Made by a program: the position numbers and the translations under genes. From positions 30,662 to 94,661 of IMG/VR virus record IMGVR_UViG_3300046616_000358: a stretch of DNA of 64,000 nt; one strand, given 5' to 3'. Below the pieces are notes generated by a model. The model had not been told where the DNA came from and did no database searches. It saw nothing but the letters and a program-made list of their open reading frames with translations. The DNA is from a virus. Positions 56,847 to 64,000 of this stretch are shown piece by piece. Each line of letters opens with the position of its first letter. The stretch's first letter is position 1.

Positions 56847-57263
56847 GCGCAGGCTGATGCGCTAAGACTTGGCTGCTAGATCGTGGGGTGGAAGCCCACC
56901 ATGGTGCGGCCTCTCGATATTCCAAAAGCCGGGGTTCAGCACCGGCCACCACACCGAACCCCGGTACCCGGAAATGGGCTCCGGCGATTGGCTGGCGTAA
57001 GCAGCCCACACGACTGGCGATTCAGCCGGGCACGCAAGCCACTGTCTTCGGGTGATCTCGGGGGTATCCCGGCCGGGAGTGGGACTGCGCGGAGAGTCGC
57101 CAGTCGTGTGGTGGAGTGACAAGCGCAGGCTGATGCGCGCGCTGGATGGCCAAGGTGCTAATACCCGCAAGGTAGCGGCAACGACTAGGGCGGTTCGATT
57201 CCGCCTTGCGCCCGAAGCTAACGATGACGCCAGGGCAAGCCGGGGATCAGCACCGGCCACCAC
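56847..57263. ncRNA. Candidate structured noncoding region with tRNA-like T-arm
   Basis: No convincing gene fills 56808-57301. Structure is dense. A perfect 15-bp inverted repeat lies at 57006-57020 / 57097-57111 (CCACACGACTGGCGA). A 9-bp one lies at 56929-56937 / 56956-56964 (CCGGGGTTC). A 16-bp direct repeat (GCGCAGGCTGATGCGC) lies at 56847-56862 and 57123-57138. A 27-bp repeat with one mismatch lies at 56926-56952 and 57237-57263. A canonical tRNA T-arm (GGCGG-TTCGATT-CCGCC) lies at 57189-57205, and GCGCAGG at 57123 can pair with CTTGCGC after it, but D- and anticodon arms do not fold well. It may be a structured RNA, degenerate tRNA or attachment region. Confidence 0.45.
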
Positions 57264-57301
57264 TTTTATTCCATCAGGCAGGCAATGGGCATTCAAGCAA
57301 C

Positions 57302-57850
57302 ATGAGCAAACGATTCGGCCGCAACCAGCGGCGCCGCCTGCGCGCACAGGTCGCCGCGCAAGATAAGACCCTTGGCGAGCTGGACGGCGCGCTGACGATG
57401 GCGCAGGGACTGCTGCGCGAGCACAGCCGCAGCCTGGCCGAGCAGCGCGCGTTCTTTGCGGCGGTGGCGCGGCTGGTGGGGCAGCAGTCGGTGATTGCCG
57501 GCACCCAGCCGCAGCGTCTGCTGGGGCACGCGCCGCTGCGCGACCGCTTTTTCATCGAACCGTACTCGCCACTGGCGGCGCTGTCGGTCTCGCCCGACGC
57601 CGGGCCGCAGGAGATTGCCCGCGCCCGCTATGAAGTGCTGCGCCTGCTCGAGACCAGCGCCGTGCAGGACGTGTTTTCGCGTGCGCTGCACCTGCGCGCG
57701 CACCTGGCCGATCAGTCGGTCGGCTATGCGATCTCGGAAACCGCGCTGGCCATCCTGTCGCACGAGGATCTGGTGGCGCAGGTGCTGCCGCACATGGCGC
57801 AGCTGCTGGTCAAGCAGATCAAGGACGCGGTTCCTGCCTGGCGGCGCTGA
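57302..57850 (+). CDS. Helical phage hypothetical protein
   Basis: This 182-residue protein starts MSKRFGRNQRRRLRAQ, with a basic N-terminus and a coiled coil (GELDGALTMAQGLLREHSRS). A later segment (YEVLRLLETSAVQDVFSRAL) is helical. No family is recognised. It begins the second plus-strand island in the late block. Confidence 0.6.
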   Translation: MSKRFGRNQRRRLRAQVAAQDKTLGELDGALTMAQGLLREHSRSLAEQRAFFAAVARLVGQQSVIAGTQPQRLLGHAPLRDRFFIEPYSPLAALSVSPDAGPQEIARARYEVLRLLETSAVQDVFSRALHLRAHLADQSVGYAISETALAILSHEDLVAQVLPHMAQLLVKQIKDAVPAWRR

Positions 57851-57908
57851 GCGGCGGTTTTTGGGGCCGCCGGTGCGCTATACTTTCGGCGCGAGAAGAG
57901 AGGCAAGC

Positions 57909-58400
57909 ATGCACACCATTTCAACCAACTACATCCTCGGCGCGACCGCCGGGCCGGTCATCGACGCCCGCTTGCGCGAGGAATTCCAGGTGCCGCCCGG
58001 CACCGAAGTCAGCCTGTCGGTGTTCGAGGTGCGGGTCGACCACACCGTGCGCTACTGCTGCTGGGCCGGTGGCGAGCTCACGCCGTATGGCGGCCCCGAC
58101 GGCGGCCAGCCGCGGCTGACCCTGGTCGGGCAGGCCGCCGTCGATGCGCTGGCCAACCTGCCGTTCCTGGCGGAGCGGTCCGGCCTGACGCTGGTGTTCC
58201 AGGAACTGAAGCTGGGCAAGACGCCGCTGCGCGACAAGGTGCTGGCGGCGTTTCGGCGCACGGCCGACAGCCCGACCCTGATCGCCTTCGTGGGCGACCT
58301 GTCCGGCGAGCTCGACGGGCCGATCGGCCAGGCCTTCAACATCAGCGGCGCGGTGCTGGTGGGCGAGTGCGCCGGGATGGCGCTGCCGGGGGCGCGATGA
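57909..58400 (+). CDS. Phage hypothetical protein
   Basis: This 163-residue alpha/beta protein starts at ATG 57909 after GAGAGGC. It has VSLSVFEVRVDHTVRYCCWAG early and TLIAFVGDLSGELDGPIGQA late. No domain is recognised. Confidence 0.55.
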   Translation: MHTISTNYILGATAGPVIDARLREEFQVPPGTEVSLSVFEVRVDHTVRYCCWAGGELTPYGGPDGGQPRLTLVGQAAVDALANLPFLAERSGLTLVFQELKLGKTPLRDKVLAAFRRTADSPTLIAFVGDLSGELDGPIGQAFNISGAVLVGECAGMALPGAR

Positions 58401-58612
58401 GCGATCCGATCCTGGTGCTTGTGCATCGCCCGCTGGAGCGGCGCTACTGCAGCGCAGACAGCCCGATGGCCATGGCCGACAAGGACCGCTTCCAGTGGGG
58501 CCATCCCGATGCGGCGGCGGTCAAGCCGTTCTTCAACCTGGTGATCTACCGCTGCCCGCATTGCAACCTGTACTTCCATGCGCCGGCGCGGCCGGAAGGG
58601 GCCACAGCATGA
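58397..58612 (+). CDS. Small zinc-knuckle protein
   Basis: This 71-residue protein has a CPHCNLYFHAP knuckle near the C-terminus. It overlaps the genes on both sides by 4 bp. Function is unknown. Confidence 0.55.
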   Translation: MSDPILVLVHRPLERRYCSADSPMAMADKDRFQWGHPDAAAVKPFFNLVIYRCPHCNLYFHAPARPEGATA

Positions 58613-59061
58613 GCCAATCGACCTTCCTGGGCGACGACCTGGATGCCAAGATCGCCCGCTACGGCTGGGCCGTGCTGGGCGTGTTCGGCGAGCACGACGC
58701 GCCGCCATTCGCCTACACCGTCGGCCTGGCCGCCAAGGGCTGGCCGGAACTGATCGTGTTCGGGCTGCCGCTGGACGTCGCGCGCCAGTTCCTCAACCAG
58801 CTGGGGCGGCGCCTGCGCGATGGCGAGCAGCTGCCGCTCGACACCGCCATGCTCGGCGTGGCCGAAGGCTTCCCGGCGCAGCTGGTGGCGGTGCCGCGCC
58901 AGGCCAGCGACCAGTACATGTTCGCCACCCGGCGCCGCTACCCGGACTATCGGGCGCTGCAGCTGGTCTGGACCGACAAGGCCGGGCGCTTCCCGTGGGA
59001 GCGCGCCTACGATCCGCAGTTCAAGGCGCTGCAGCCAGTGCTGCGCAGCCGCTTGCATTAG
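58609..59061 (+). CDS. DUF4262-family protein
   Basis: This 150-residue protein matches the DUF4262 pattern: ARYGWAVLGVFGEHDAPPFA, YTVGLAAKGWPELIVFGLP, then LNQLGRRLRDGE. The family is common in bacteria and phages; its function is unknown. The ATG overlaps the previous stop. Confidence 0.75.
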   Translation: MSQSTFLGDDLDAKIARYGWAVLGVFGEHDAPPFAYTVGLAAKGWPELIVFGLPLDVARQFLNQLGRRLRDGEQLPLDTAMLGVAEGFPAQLVAVPRQASDQYMFATRRRYPDYRALQLVWTDKAGRFPWERAYDPQFKALQPVLRSRLH

Positions 59062-59072
59062 GGATGGTAGGC

Positions 59073-59402
59073 ATGACAGATCGGGAATTACTGGAATTGG
59101 CGGCGAAGGCGGCGGGGATCGGCCTTTGGTGGGATTATATCGACGGCCAGGACGTGTGCAGCACGGACGGTGGCACCGACTGGAACCCGCTGCTCGATGA
59201 CGGCGATGCGCTGCGGCTGGCGGTCAAACTGGGCTTTTGCGTCACCGTGTTCCTGAACCAGGGCGATGTGTGGGTCGGGTACGCGGCCGGCAACGTGCGC
59301 GGCAACCATATCGAGCCGCTGGGCGCTGATCACTACGCCGCGACCCGGCGCGCGATCGTCGAGGCCGCGGCGATCATTGGGGCCACCATGGCACCCGCTT
59401 AA
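59073..59402 (+). CDS. Common phage hypothetical protein
   Basis: The ATG at 59073 gives 109 residues; an ATG at 59064 is also possible. It starts MTDRELLELAAKAAG, followed by WNPLLDDGDALRLAVKLG and YAATRRAIVEAAAIIG. I recall this pattern from many phage proteins (some annotated NinX-like or hypothetical); the function is unknown. Confidence 0.65.
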   Translation: MTDRELLELAAKAAGIGLWWDYIDGQDVCSTDGGTDWNPLLDDGDALRLAVKLGFCVTVFLNQGDVWVGYAAGNVRGNHIEPLGADHYAATRRAIVEAAAIIGATMAPA

Positions 59403-59415
59403 CAATGGACTTGGA

Positions 59416-59745
59416 ATGGATAAGCAACCAACACCCCGGCTCAGCGGGCCGGATGAACTGCTGATCGAGTGGCTGGCCGAGCACCCGGATCACTACGAGC
59501 AAATCGAGGTCAAGGGCGAGGCCGGCATCTGCTGCCTGCACCGCTTCATGTTCACCTGGGCGATCCTGGCCGGGATGAACAACTGCGGCTATGAGGACCG
59601 CTGGTGCTATGCCGACCGGGCCAGGGCGCAGGCGGCCTACGCCGCGTGGGATGGCAGCGGCGAGCCCGGCGGTTGGCATCGGCATCCAGATTCGGGAAGA
59701 CGGCGCACGGATGGCGATCCGGCGACGGAATACGTCGAGCACTGA
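59416..59745 (+). CDS. Phage hypothetical protein
   Basis: This 109-residue protein has a central segment with CCLHRFMFTWAILAG, GYEDRWCYADRARAQAAY and WHRHPDSGRRR. This resembles short phage proteins of unknown function. It follows the previous gene by 13 bp. Confidence 0.6.
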   Translation: MDKQPTPRLSGPDELLIEWLAEHPDHYEQIEVKGEAGICCLHRFMFTWAILAGMNNCGYEDRWCYADRARAQAAYAAWDGSGEPGGWHRHPDSGRRRTDGDPATEYVEH

Positions 59746-59825
59746 CCGGCGCCGCTAGTCGGTCGCCGCCTGCGTGCTGTCATACACCTTAATGCTGGCG
59801 TTCCATCTAATGTCTACGGAGAACG

Positions 59826-60116
59826 ATGATGAGTGATGTACCGGAGTCGGGCGATGCGACGGATGTCGCGATCGGCCTGTTTCTCCCACCCATGCTGGCC
59901 GCCATGCGCGCGGTGCGTGCCCAGCACCCCGGCCTGGCGCTGCCTGCGCTGGCCGGGGCCGCCGCGATGGTCTTGCGGCTGCTGGCAGTGGAAGATGCGG
60001 CGGCCGCACAGGCACGCCCCGATGCGGGCGAGCTGGTGCCGCGGTCGCCGTCTGCCGTCAAGCTGGACATGATCGCGGAGTTCACGCTGGCGATGCGCGG
60101 CAGTAACCTAGTTTAA
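59826..60116 (+). CDS. Small helical protein, last gene of the second island
   Basis: This 96-residue protein has an ACGGAGAACG ribosome site. Its middle (LAMLAAMRAV-like and LALPALAGAAAMVLRLLAVE) is helical and partly hydrophobic. Its stop overlaps the stop of the converging Rz gene by 4 bp. No family is recognised. Confidence 0.55.
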   Translation: MMSDVPESGDATDVAIGLFLPPMLAAMRAVRAQHPGLALPALAGAAAMVLRLLAVEDAAAAQARPDAGELVPRSPSAVKLDMIAEFTLAMRGSNLV

Positions 60117-60661
60117 TCCGCCGTCGCCTTCGCGGCCGCGTCGTACAGCACCACGCACGCCCCCAGCGCGCTCAAGGCGTCGTTGCGGGTCTGCCTTGCC
60201 CATTCAAGATCACTTGCCACGCCTGGGGCGAGAGTGGCGGCTGGCGGCTCGCCTCGCGGATCCAGTCCGGCAGCGGCGGCAGCGTCACCTTGTCGGGCGG
60301 GGGCAGCGGGGGCGCAGCTGGCGGCGACGCGCAGCCGCTGGCGGCCAGCAGCAAGATCAGACTGCAGCGCAGTCGAGCGGGCTTGTTGGTCATGGAACTC
60401 CAGTTCTTTGGTGGCGAGGGCGGCTTCGGCGGCCTCGAGGGTGGTCTGGCGCCTGGCGATCTCGGCGTTGGCGGCGGCCAGCGCGGTGGCGGCGGCGGTG
60501 GCATTGGTGGCGTCGACCAGCGCGCGTTCGGTGCGCTCGAGCGCGCGGCCGTCGTCGATCAGGCTGGCGCGGTACGCCAGCGCCGCGCCCGCGCTGGCCA
60601 CCAGCAGCAGCGCGCCGGCGGCCAGCCGGGCGGGCAGCGGCAGCAGCTCAGTCAGGTTCAC
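60113..60661 (-). CDS. Rz: Rz-like inner-membrane spanin
   Basis: A GTG at 60661 gives 182 residues: a short N-terminus, one membrane helix (LAAGALLLVASAGAALAYRA) and a long periplasmic coiled coil (about residues 40-125). It is the inner half of the spanin that fuses inner and outer membranes at lysis. The outer half is encoded inside this gene in another frame. Gene position after the endolysin cassette fits the lambda R-Rz-Rz1 order. The N-terminal start overlaps the upstream small membrane gene by 14 bp. Confidence 0.8.
   Translation of the reverse strand: MNLTELLPLPARLAAGALLLVASAGAALAYRASLIDDGRALERTERALVDATNATAAATALAAANAEIARRQTTLEAAEAALATKELEFHDQQARSTALQSDLAAGRQRLRVAASCAPAAPARQGDAAAAAGLDPRGEPPAATLAPGVASDLEWARQTRNDALSALGACVVLYDAAAKATAD
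60172..60393 (-). CDS. Rz1: Rz1-like outer-membrane spanin, embedded in Rz
   Basis: A 73-residue lipoprotein lies fully inside Rz in a different frame. It starts at ATG 60393 after GGAG. The signal peptide LILLLAASGC ends in the lipidated Cys21, followed by a Pro-rich region (SPPAAPPLPPPDKVTLPPLP), as in lambda Rz1. Embedded Rz1 is the classical arrangement. Confidence 0.85.
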   Translation of the reverse strand: MTNKPARLRCSLILLLAASGCASPPAAPPLPPPDKVTLPPLPDWIREASRQPPLSPQAWQVILNGQGRPATTP

Positions 60662-60758
60662 GCTCGTCGTCCTTTCCCAAGGGCGAATGGGCGATGTCGC
60701 ACCACGCCCAGAACAGCACCACGGCCGAGATTGCGGCAAATCCGAGCAGATACCACAT
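60648..60758 (-). CDS. 36-residue membrane protein
   Basis: A very short open frame has an ideal ribosome site (GGAGG) 5-9 bp before ATG 60758. It encodes MWYLLGFAAISAVVLFWAWC, one membrane helix, then a charged tail. It overlaps the Rz start by 14 bp. It may be a small holin-associated or lysis-timing protein, but this is only inferred from context. Confidence 0.55.
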   Translation of the reverse strand: MWYLLGFAAISAVVLFWAWCDIAHSPLGKDDEREPD

Positions 60759-60782
60759 GGCTACCTCCGTTACGGTGGGAAA

Positions 60783-60998
60783 TCATGGGCTGGCGTCCGG
60801 CGCCCAGCCGAAGTGGCCGGCCTCGTAGCCGCAGCAGGCGCAGCGCAGCAGCGGGAAGCCGCCGGCCAGGCGGTACACCGCCTTCCAGGTCTTGTTCTGG
60901 CATGCCCCGCAGGCCAGCACTTCCTCGGTGGCGGCGGTGGGTGTGGCGTTGCGGTAGGCCAGGAACACCACCTTGTTGTCGTCGGGGGTGTCGCTCAT
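60783..60998 (-). CDS. Small zinc-ribbon protein in lysis cassette
   Basis: This 71-residue protein has CGAC and CACC pairs 22 residues apart, a zinc ribbon. The start overlaps the stop of the holin-like gene by 4 bp. Zinc-ribbon proteins at this position are seen in other phages without known function. Confidence 0.6.
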   Translation of the reverse strand: MSDTPDDNKVVFLAYRNATPTAATEEVLACGACQNKTWKAVYRLAGGFPLLRCACCGYEAGHFGWAPDASP

Positions 60999-61213
60999 TT
61001 GTCGGCCAGGCTGGTCGTGGTCTTGAAGCGCAGCACGATGTTGGCCGTCACCACCACCAGCCCGATCAGCTTGTAGGTGTCGGGCGACAGGTAGGCGGCC
61101 AGCTCGGGCAGGCTGTCCTTGGCGTATTCCAAGGCGGGCAACGCGGCCAGCAGCAGGCCGTTGAACCAGATCACGACCGATTTGCGCATCCCGCGCAGGC
61201 TGGCGAGCGTCAT
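60995..61213 (-). CDS. Holin-like membrane protein
   Basis: This 72-residue protein has two hydrophobic segments (VVIWFNGLLLAALPALEY and YKLIGLVVVTANIVLRF) with a short loop. It directly follows and overlaps the endolysin gene. Size, topology and place fit a two-helix holin or pinholin that opens the membrane for the endolysin. The class cannot be assigned further. Confidence 0.6.
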   Translation of the reverse strand: MTLASLRGMRKSVVIWFNGLLLAALPALEYAKDSLPELAAYLSPDTYKLIGLVVVTANIVLRFKTTTSLADK

Positions 61214-61677
61214 GGTGCGAGTCCTCCGCCGGCACGCTGGTAGGCGGCCAGCAATTTGTCGAGCTTCTGTTCGGGCTGGCCGTAGCCGGCGCCCGGGAAA
61301 CTGGCCCAGCGGCTGCGGCATTTCTCGATCGCCTGGGCGATGCGGCCGGCGCACACGTCGTCGTAGGCGTGGCATTCCTTGATCAATTGGGTGGCCCACT
61401 TGTCCTGCGATTCGGGGCCGAAGTCGGGCAGGTGCAGTTCGTCGCGGTAGGCTTCCCAGTAGCGCCCCATGAACTGGTAGCGCCCGGCGGCGTCCGAATT
61501 CTGGACGGCGCTGCGGCGGCGCGGGTGGGCCGCGTAGCTGTCGAACAGGATCGGGTTGGTGGGGGTCGAGCCGACGCACACGTCGTAGCCGTTGTCGCTC
61601 AGGTTCAGCAGGCGCGGGCCGATCTCGCTGAACGCGACTAGGTCGAGAAAGGCCTTCAGGTTGGCGAGCCGGTTCAT
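61210..61677 (-). CDS. Endolysin, lambda R-like lytic transglycosylase
   Basis: This 155-residue protein aligns by eye with lambda endolysin R along its length: LKAFLDLVAFSE (catalytic Glu18, equal to lambda Glu19), NGYDVCVGST, HPRRRSAV, AAGRYQFMGRYWEAYR, LPDFGPESQD, and WASFPGAGYGQ. Lambda R is a GH104 transglycosylase that cuts the glycan without water. There is no signal peptide, so release needs a holin; a holin-like gene follows. Confidence 0.9.
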   Translation of the reverse strand: MNRLANLKAFLDLVAFSEIGPRLLNLSDNGYDVCVGSTPTNPILFDSYAAHPRRRSAVQNSDAAGRYQFMGRYWEAYRDELHLPDFGPESQDKWATQLIKECHAYDDVCAGRIAQAIEKCRSRWASFPGAGYGQPEQKLDKLLAAYQRAGGGLAP

Positions 61678-61679
61678 GG

Positions 61680-62141
61680 TCAACCTCCGTCCTTGGCGCG
61701 CAGCGCGGCCCACAGGCCGACCAGCGCGGTGCAAAAGCCGACAATCCAGGTCAAGGGGCGCAGTACCTTGCCGAGGCCGTCGATGGTCTTCATCGCCCCG
61801 CGCCAGCTGTTCATCAGGTCGACGATGTCGGCGGTCGAGGCCTTGATTTCGTGGGTGGTGGCGGTGTTGGCGTCCAGCTTGGCGTCGAGCTCGCCCATGC
61901 GGGTTTCCTGCTCGGCGAAACGCTCGCTGGCATAGGTGCGCCAGGCGGCGTCGATCTGCTGGCCGATCGCCGCGCTCAGCGCGTTGTCGCCGGCCAGCGC
62001 TGCGGCCAGTTCGTCGGTGGTCGGGCGCACCCGGCTCGGACACTCGGCATCGCCGCACAACAGGCCGGCGGCGCGGGTCGGGGTGCGGTGCAGCTCGAAG
62101 CTGCGGCCCGGTGGTTGGGGCTGGGCGGTGGCGGGCGGCAT
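61680..62141 (-). CDS. C-terminally anchored membrane protein of the lysis cassette
   Basis: This 153-residue protein has a helical, partly coiled middle (RMGELDAKLDANTATTHEIK) and a hydrophobic C-terminus (PLTWIVGFCTALVGLWAALR). It lies directly upstream of the endolysin. It resembles phage proteins sometimes annotated as holins of the XhlA type, but this is uncertain. Confidence 0.55.
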   Translation of the reverse strand: MPPATAQPQPPGRSFELHRTPTRAAGLLCGDAECPSRVRPTTDELAAALAGDNALSAAIGQQIDAAWRTYASERFAEQETRMGELDAKLDANTATTHEIKASTADIVDLMNSWRGAMKTIDGLGKVLRPLTWIVGFCTALVGLWAALRAKDGG

Positions 62142-62157
62142 GGGGCTCCTTCGGTGG

Positions 62158-62673
62158 TTACTGGGTGCGGGGGCGGCGCATCAGGTGGCGCGGCGGCAGT
62201 GGCGGCGCGGCGATCGCGCAGTCGCAGCTGTCCGGGGTGGGGTTGCCGAAGCTGACGATCTCGATCAGGAAGGTGCCGACGTGGACGCCGTTGCCCAGGA
62301 ACGGCTCGCTGCCGTCACCGCTGCGGCTGAGCACTTCGACGGCCAGTTCGGTGCTGCGGGCGGCGTCGCCACCGGCCCAGTTGGCCCCGTCGCCGCTGCG
62401 GCTGAGCACTTCGATGGCCAGCTGGGCGCTGCTGGCGGCGGGCGTGTGGAGCGCCAGCACTTCCAGCACCAATTCGTCGACGCGGGCGCCGCTGTCGCCG
62501 ATCCAGTTGGCACCTAGCCCGCTGCGGCTGATGGTTTCCATCGCCAGCTGCGCGCTTTTCACGGCCGGGTTGTGGGCCGCCAGCGCCTCCAGCGCGAGCT
62601 GGGCCGCCTTGGCTTTCGGCGTGCCGGACCCGAACGCCTCGAGCGCAAGCTGGTAGCTGCGCGCGCTGGTCAT
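62158..62673 (-). CDS. Repeat-containing probable virion protein
   Basis: This 171-residue protein contains at least five copies of a roughly 22-30-residue unit with consensus (Q/E)LA(I/L/M/V)E(V/A/T)(L/I), for example AAQLALEALA, AQLAMETISRSG, AQLAIEVLSRSG and TELAVEVLSRSG. Units are separated by Gly/Asn/Trp-rich loops (GDGANWAGG). Such repeats suggest an elongated or multimeric structure. It lies between lysis and tail-like genes. Confidence 0.6.
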   Translation of the reverse strand: MTSARSYQLALEAFGSGTPKAKAAQLALEALAAHNPAVKSAQLAMETISRSGLGANWIGDSGARVDELVLEVLALHTPAASSAQLAIEVLSRSGDGANWAGGDAARSTELAVEVLSRSGDGSEPFLGNGVHVGTFLIEIVSFGNPTPDSCDCAIAAPPLPPRHLMRRPRTQ

Positions 62674-63729
62674 TTAGGCGGCCACCACCACGCCGAACTC
62701 GGCGGAATTGATGCCGGCCTGGGTCCAGGCAGTGCCGGTGGCGGGGTCGGTTTCGTGGATCGTCGTGTAGAGCTTCCTGTCGGTCGACAGCGGGATCGCG
62801 CTGGTGAAGGCCTCGCTCACCCCCTGCTTGGCCAGGTGGGCAATCGAGCGGGTGCCGGCGTCGTCCTTCAGGGCGGCGTCGACGATCTGCACCCCGCGCA
62901 CCAGCCCGACGATGCCGGATAGCGCCGTGAAGTGGTAGCTGTCCTTGGCGCCCACGGTGGACGATGCGACATTGGTCAGGGAGTCGGCCACCGCCTCGTT
63001 GACGCGGCTGTAATGCACGGTGCCGCTGTCGGGCGTGAAGTCGTGGTAGGTGCCGTCACTCGATGGCAGCACCATGTCGACCCGGCAGTCGCCGAAGAAG
63101 TCGTTGTTGCTGGTGCCGGTGGCGTCGGCCAGGTACAGGTCGTCCACCAGCGCGGTGCTGGCGCTGATGCTGCTGCCCGGATTCGACAGCGTCAGGCGCG
63201 TCACCTGGGCCAGCGTGTTGTCGAAACTGAGGGTGTTCTGGTTGATCAGGTTCAGCACCGAGACCCCGTTGACCAACACCCGCACCGCGCCGGCCGTGGC
63301 GTGGATGGTGGCCTTCACTTCGACGTAGGCGTAGACGTTGGGCTGCAGCACGGCGCCGGTGCTGGCGCCGATCTGCACCGCAGTCGAGGTGGGGCGGTTC
63401 CAGACGCCGATCGCGCCATCCGGCCCGACCGTGATGTACAGGTGGATGCCGCTGGGGCCGGCCAGGGTCAGGAACTGGATGCCGTTGGCGATCGCGTTGA
63501 CGGTCGCGAATGCGCTGGCCTTCATCGCCATGCCGAGGATCACCGTGCTGCTGCCGGCGATGTCCTTGCGCACGGTGGCGTCGCGGGCGATGCTCAGCGC
63601 ACCGCCGCTGCGGCGGCCGCTGCTGGCGGCGATGGTGGCGGTGCCCACGCCGCTGGTGGTGGCGCTCCATTTCAGCGCGATGTCGGCGGTGCCGTAATGG
63701 TCGAAGCTATCTAAAAACAAGAGCGCCAT
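62674..63729 (-). CDS. Structural protein with concanavalin-like domain (putative)
   Basis: The ATG at 63729 gives 351 residues (MALLFLDSFDHYGTADIALK). The first part (about 1-215) is beta-rich and looks like a jelly-roll concanavalin/LamG domain often found in phage fibre or tail proteins. The second part is helical and beta mixed (NNDFFGDCRVDMVLPSSDGT; YSRVNEAVADSLTNV). I recall the motif D.FDHY at the start of many such phage proteins. It is coupled to the partial upstream gene. Confidence 0.65.
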   Translation of the reverse strand: MALLFLDSFDHYGTADIALKWSATTSGVGTATIAASSGRRSGGALSIARDATVRKDIAGSSTVILGMAMKASAFATVNAIANGIQFLTLAGPSGIHLYITVGPDGAIGVWNRPTSTAVQIGASTGAVLQPNVYAYVEVKATIHATAGAVRVLVNGVSVLNLINQNTLSFDNTLAQVTRLTLSNPGSSISASTALVDDLYLADATGTSNNDFFGDCRVDMVLPSSDGTYHDFTPDSGTVHYSRVNEAVADSLTNVASSTVGAKDSYHFTALSGIVGLVRGVQIVDAALKDDAGTRSIAHLAKQGVSEAFTSAIPLSTDRKLYTTIHETDPATGTAWTQAGINSAEFGVVVAA

Positions 63730-63731
63730 GG

Positions 63732-64000
63732 TCAGTAGTCCTTGATTTTGATGATGAATTCGTCTTGCAGGATCCGGCCCGACGCGGTGCTGGCGGTGAC
63801 GGTGATCTTGTAGCTCTGGCCGACGCTGCCCGCGCCCAGCCACAGGGTCACGCGGGTGCCGGCCACGTCGAACGCGGCCAGGGCCAGCGGGGTGGGGTCC
63901 AGCACCGCCGCCAGCTGGGCGGCAATGGCGATCACCGGCGCCGGGTCGGCGACCATGCTGTCGGCGCTGGCCAGGTCGTCCTCGTACTCGATCGCGTAGG
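63732..64000 (-). CDS. Virion protein (5' part beyond window)
   Basis: The frame is open to the right edge (EYEDDLASADSMVADPAPVI...), so the internal Met at 63956 is probably not the start. The C-terminus is beta-rich and ends ASGRILQDEFIIKIKD. It resembles short phage proteins with T.S.GR..EDEF motifs found among tail genes. Its stop lies just before the start of the concanavalin-like gene, indicating one operon. Confidence 0.65.
   Translation of the reverse strand, partial: YAIEYEDDLASADSMVADPAPVIAIAAQLAAVLDPTPLALAAFDVAGTRVTLWLGAGSVGQSYKITVTASTASGRILQDEFIIKIKDY

Noticed and set aside
57123-57212. Complete tRNA gene
   Set aside because: The T-arm is perfect and an acceptor stem is possible, but no acceptable D-arm or anticodon stem could be found; it is kept only as a tRNA-like part of a structured region.
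59807-60085. Minus-strand open frame opposite the gene at 59826
   Set aside because: The plus-strand frame has a good ribosome site and fits the island; the minus frame is Ser/Arg/Ala-rich shadow sequence.

Overview
The window looks like most of a temperate or plasmid-like bacteriophage genome, or a prophage, from a GC-rich proteobacterium. Gene style is closest to phages of Burkholderiales such as Massilia and Duganella, but that is an inference from gene style; nothing in the window names the host. Almost every gene is a short phage gene packed with ATGA or TGATG overlaps. There are no rRNA genes, no complete tRNA that can be folded with confidence, no CRISPR array and no insertion sequence. 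Terminase, portal, major capsid and integrase genes are not seen. Late genes run off the right edge, so the element continues there.

Left part (1-8047, mostly plus strand): the end of a Gp157-like gene and a Rad52-like annealing protein; then two minus-strand winged-helix genes (one a GIY-YIG nuclease fusion) beside an origin-like region with three iteron-like repeats; then a tightly overlapping plus-strand operon of about 16 small genes, including an H-NS-type DNA-binding protein, a YkgJ-type cysteine-cluster protein and many small zinc-ribbon proteins.

Minus-strand early/accessory block (8044-20158): a DUF1289 protein, single-stranded DNA-binding protein, many small proteins, and two long mosaic proteins (one with a Lar-like zinc ribbon, one with a MazG-like domain). 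It ends in a StbA/StbB/StbC-like partition operon. A 13-bp palindrome (GGTCGTTTCGACC and variants) sits at three promoters here. A plus-strand lipoprotein gene follows, then a 400-bp intergenic region with DnaA boxes and an AT-rich stretch. Partition genes plus origin-like regions suggest the element may live as a phage-plasmid.

Minus-strand late block (22178-56807): the outstanding feature is a single 22.1-kb gene for a 7371-residue polyvalent protein. It contains a lytic transglycosylase domain, two ParB-like domains, a DUF6884 plus tRNA-guanine-transglycosylase (DpdA-like) pair, a GNAT-like domain, a zincin, a nuclease-like domain, two ADP-ribosyltransferase-like domains and a C-terminal PLxRFG region. 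It is the most likely candidate for an ejected virion protein that acts on the host. Upstream in the same direction are internal virion protein genes, a cupin and an aspartyl-hydroxylase-like dioxygenase, a DNA methyltransferase and structural proteins.

Two plus-strand islands interrupt the late block. The one at 49309-51958 has its own promoter, XRE regulator and strong terminator. The one at 57302-60116 carries accessory genes. Between the second island and the late genes lies about 490 bp of highly structured noncoding DNA. The right end (60113-62141) is a lysis cassette: Rz with embedded Rz1, a holin-like protein, a lambda-R-like endolysin and membrane proteins. Further virion genes follow to the edge.
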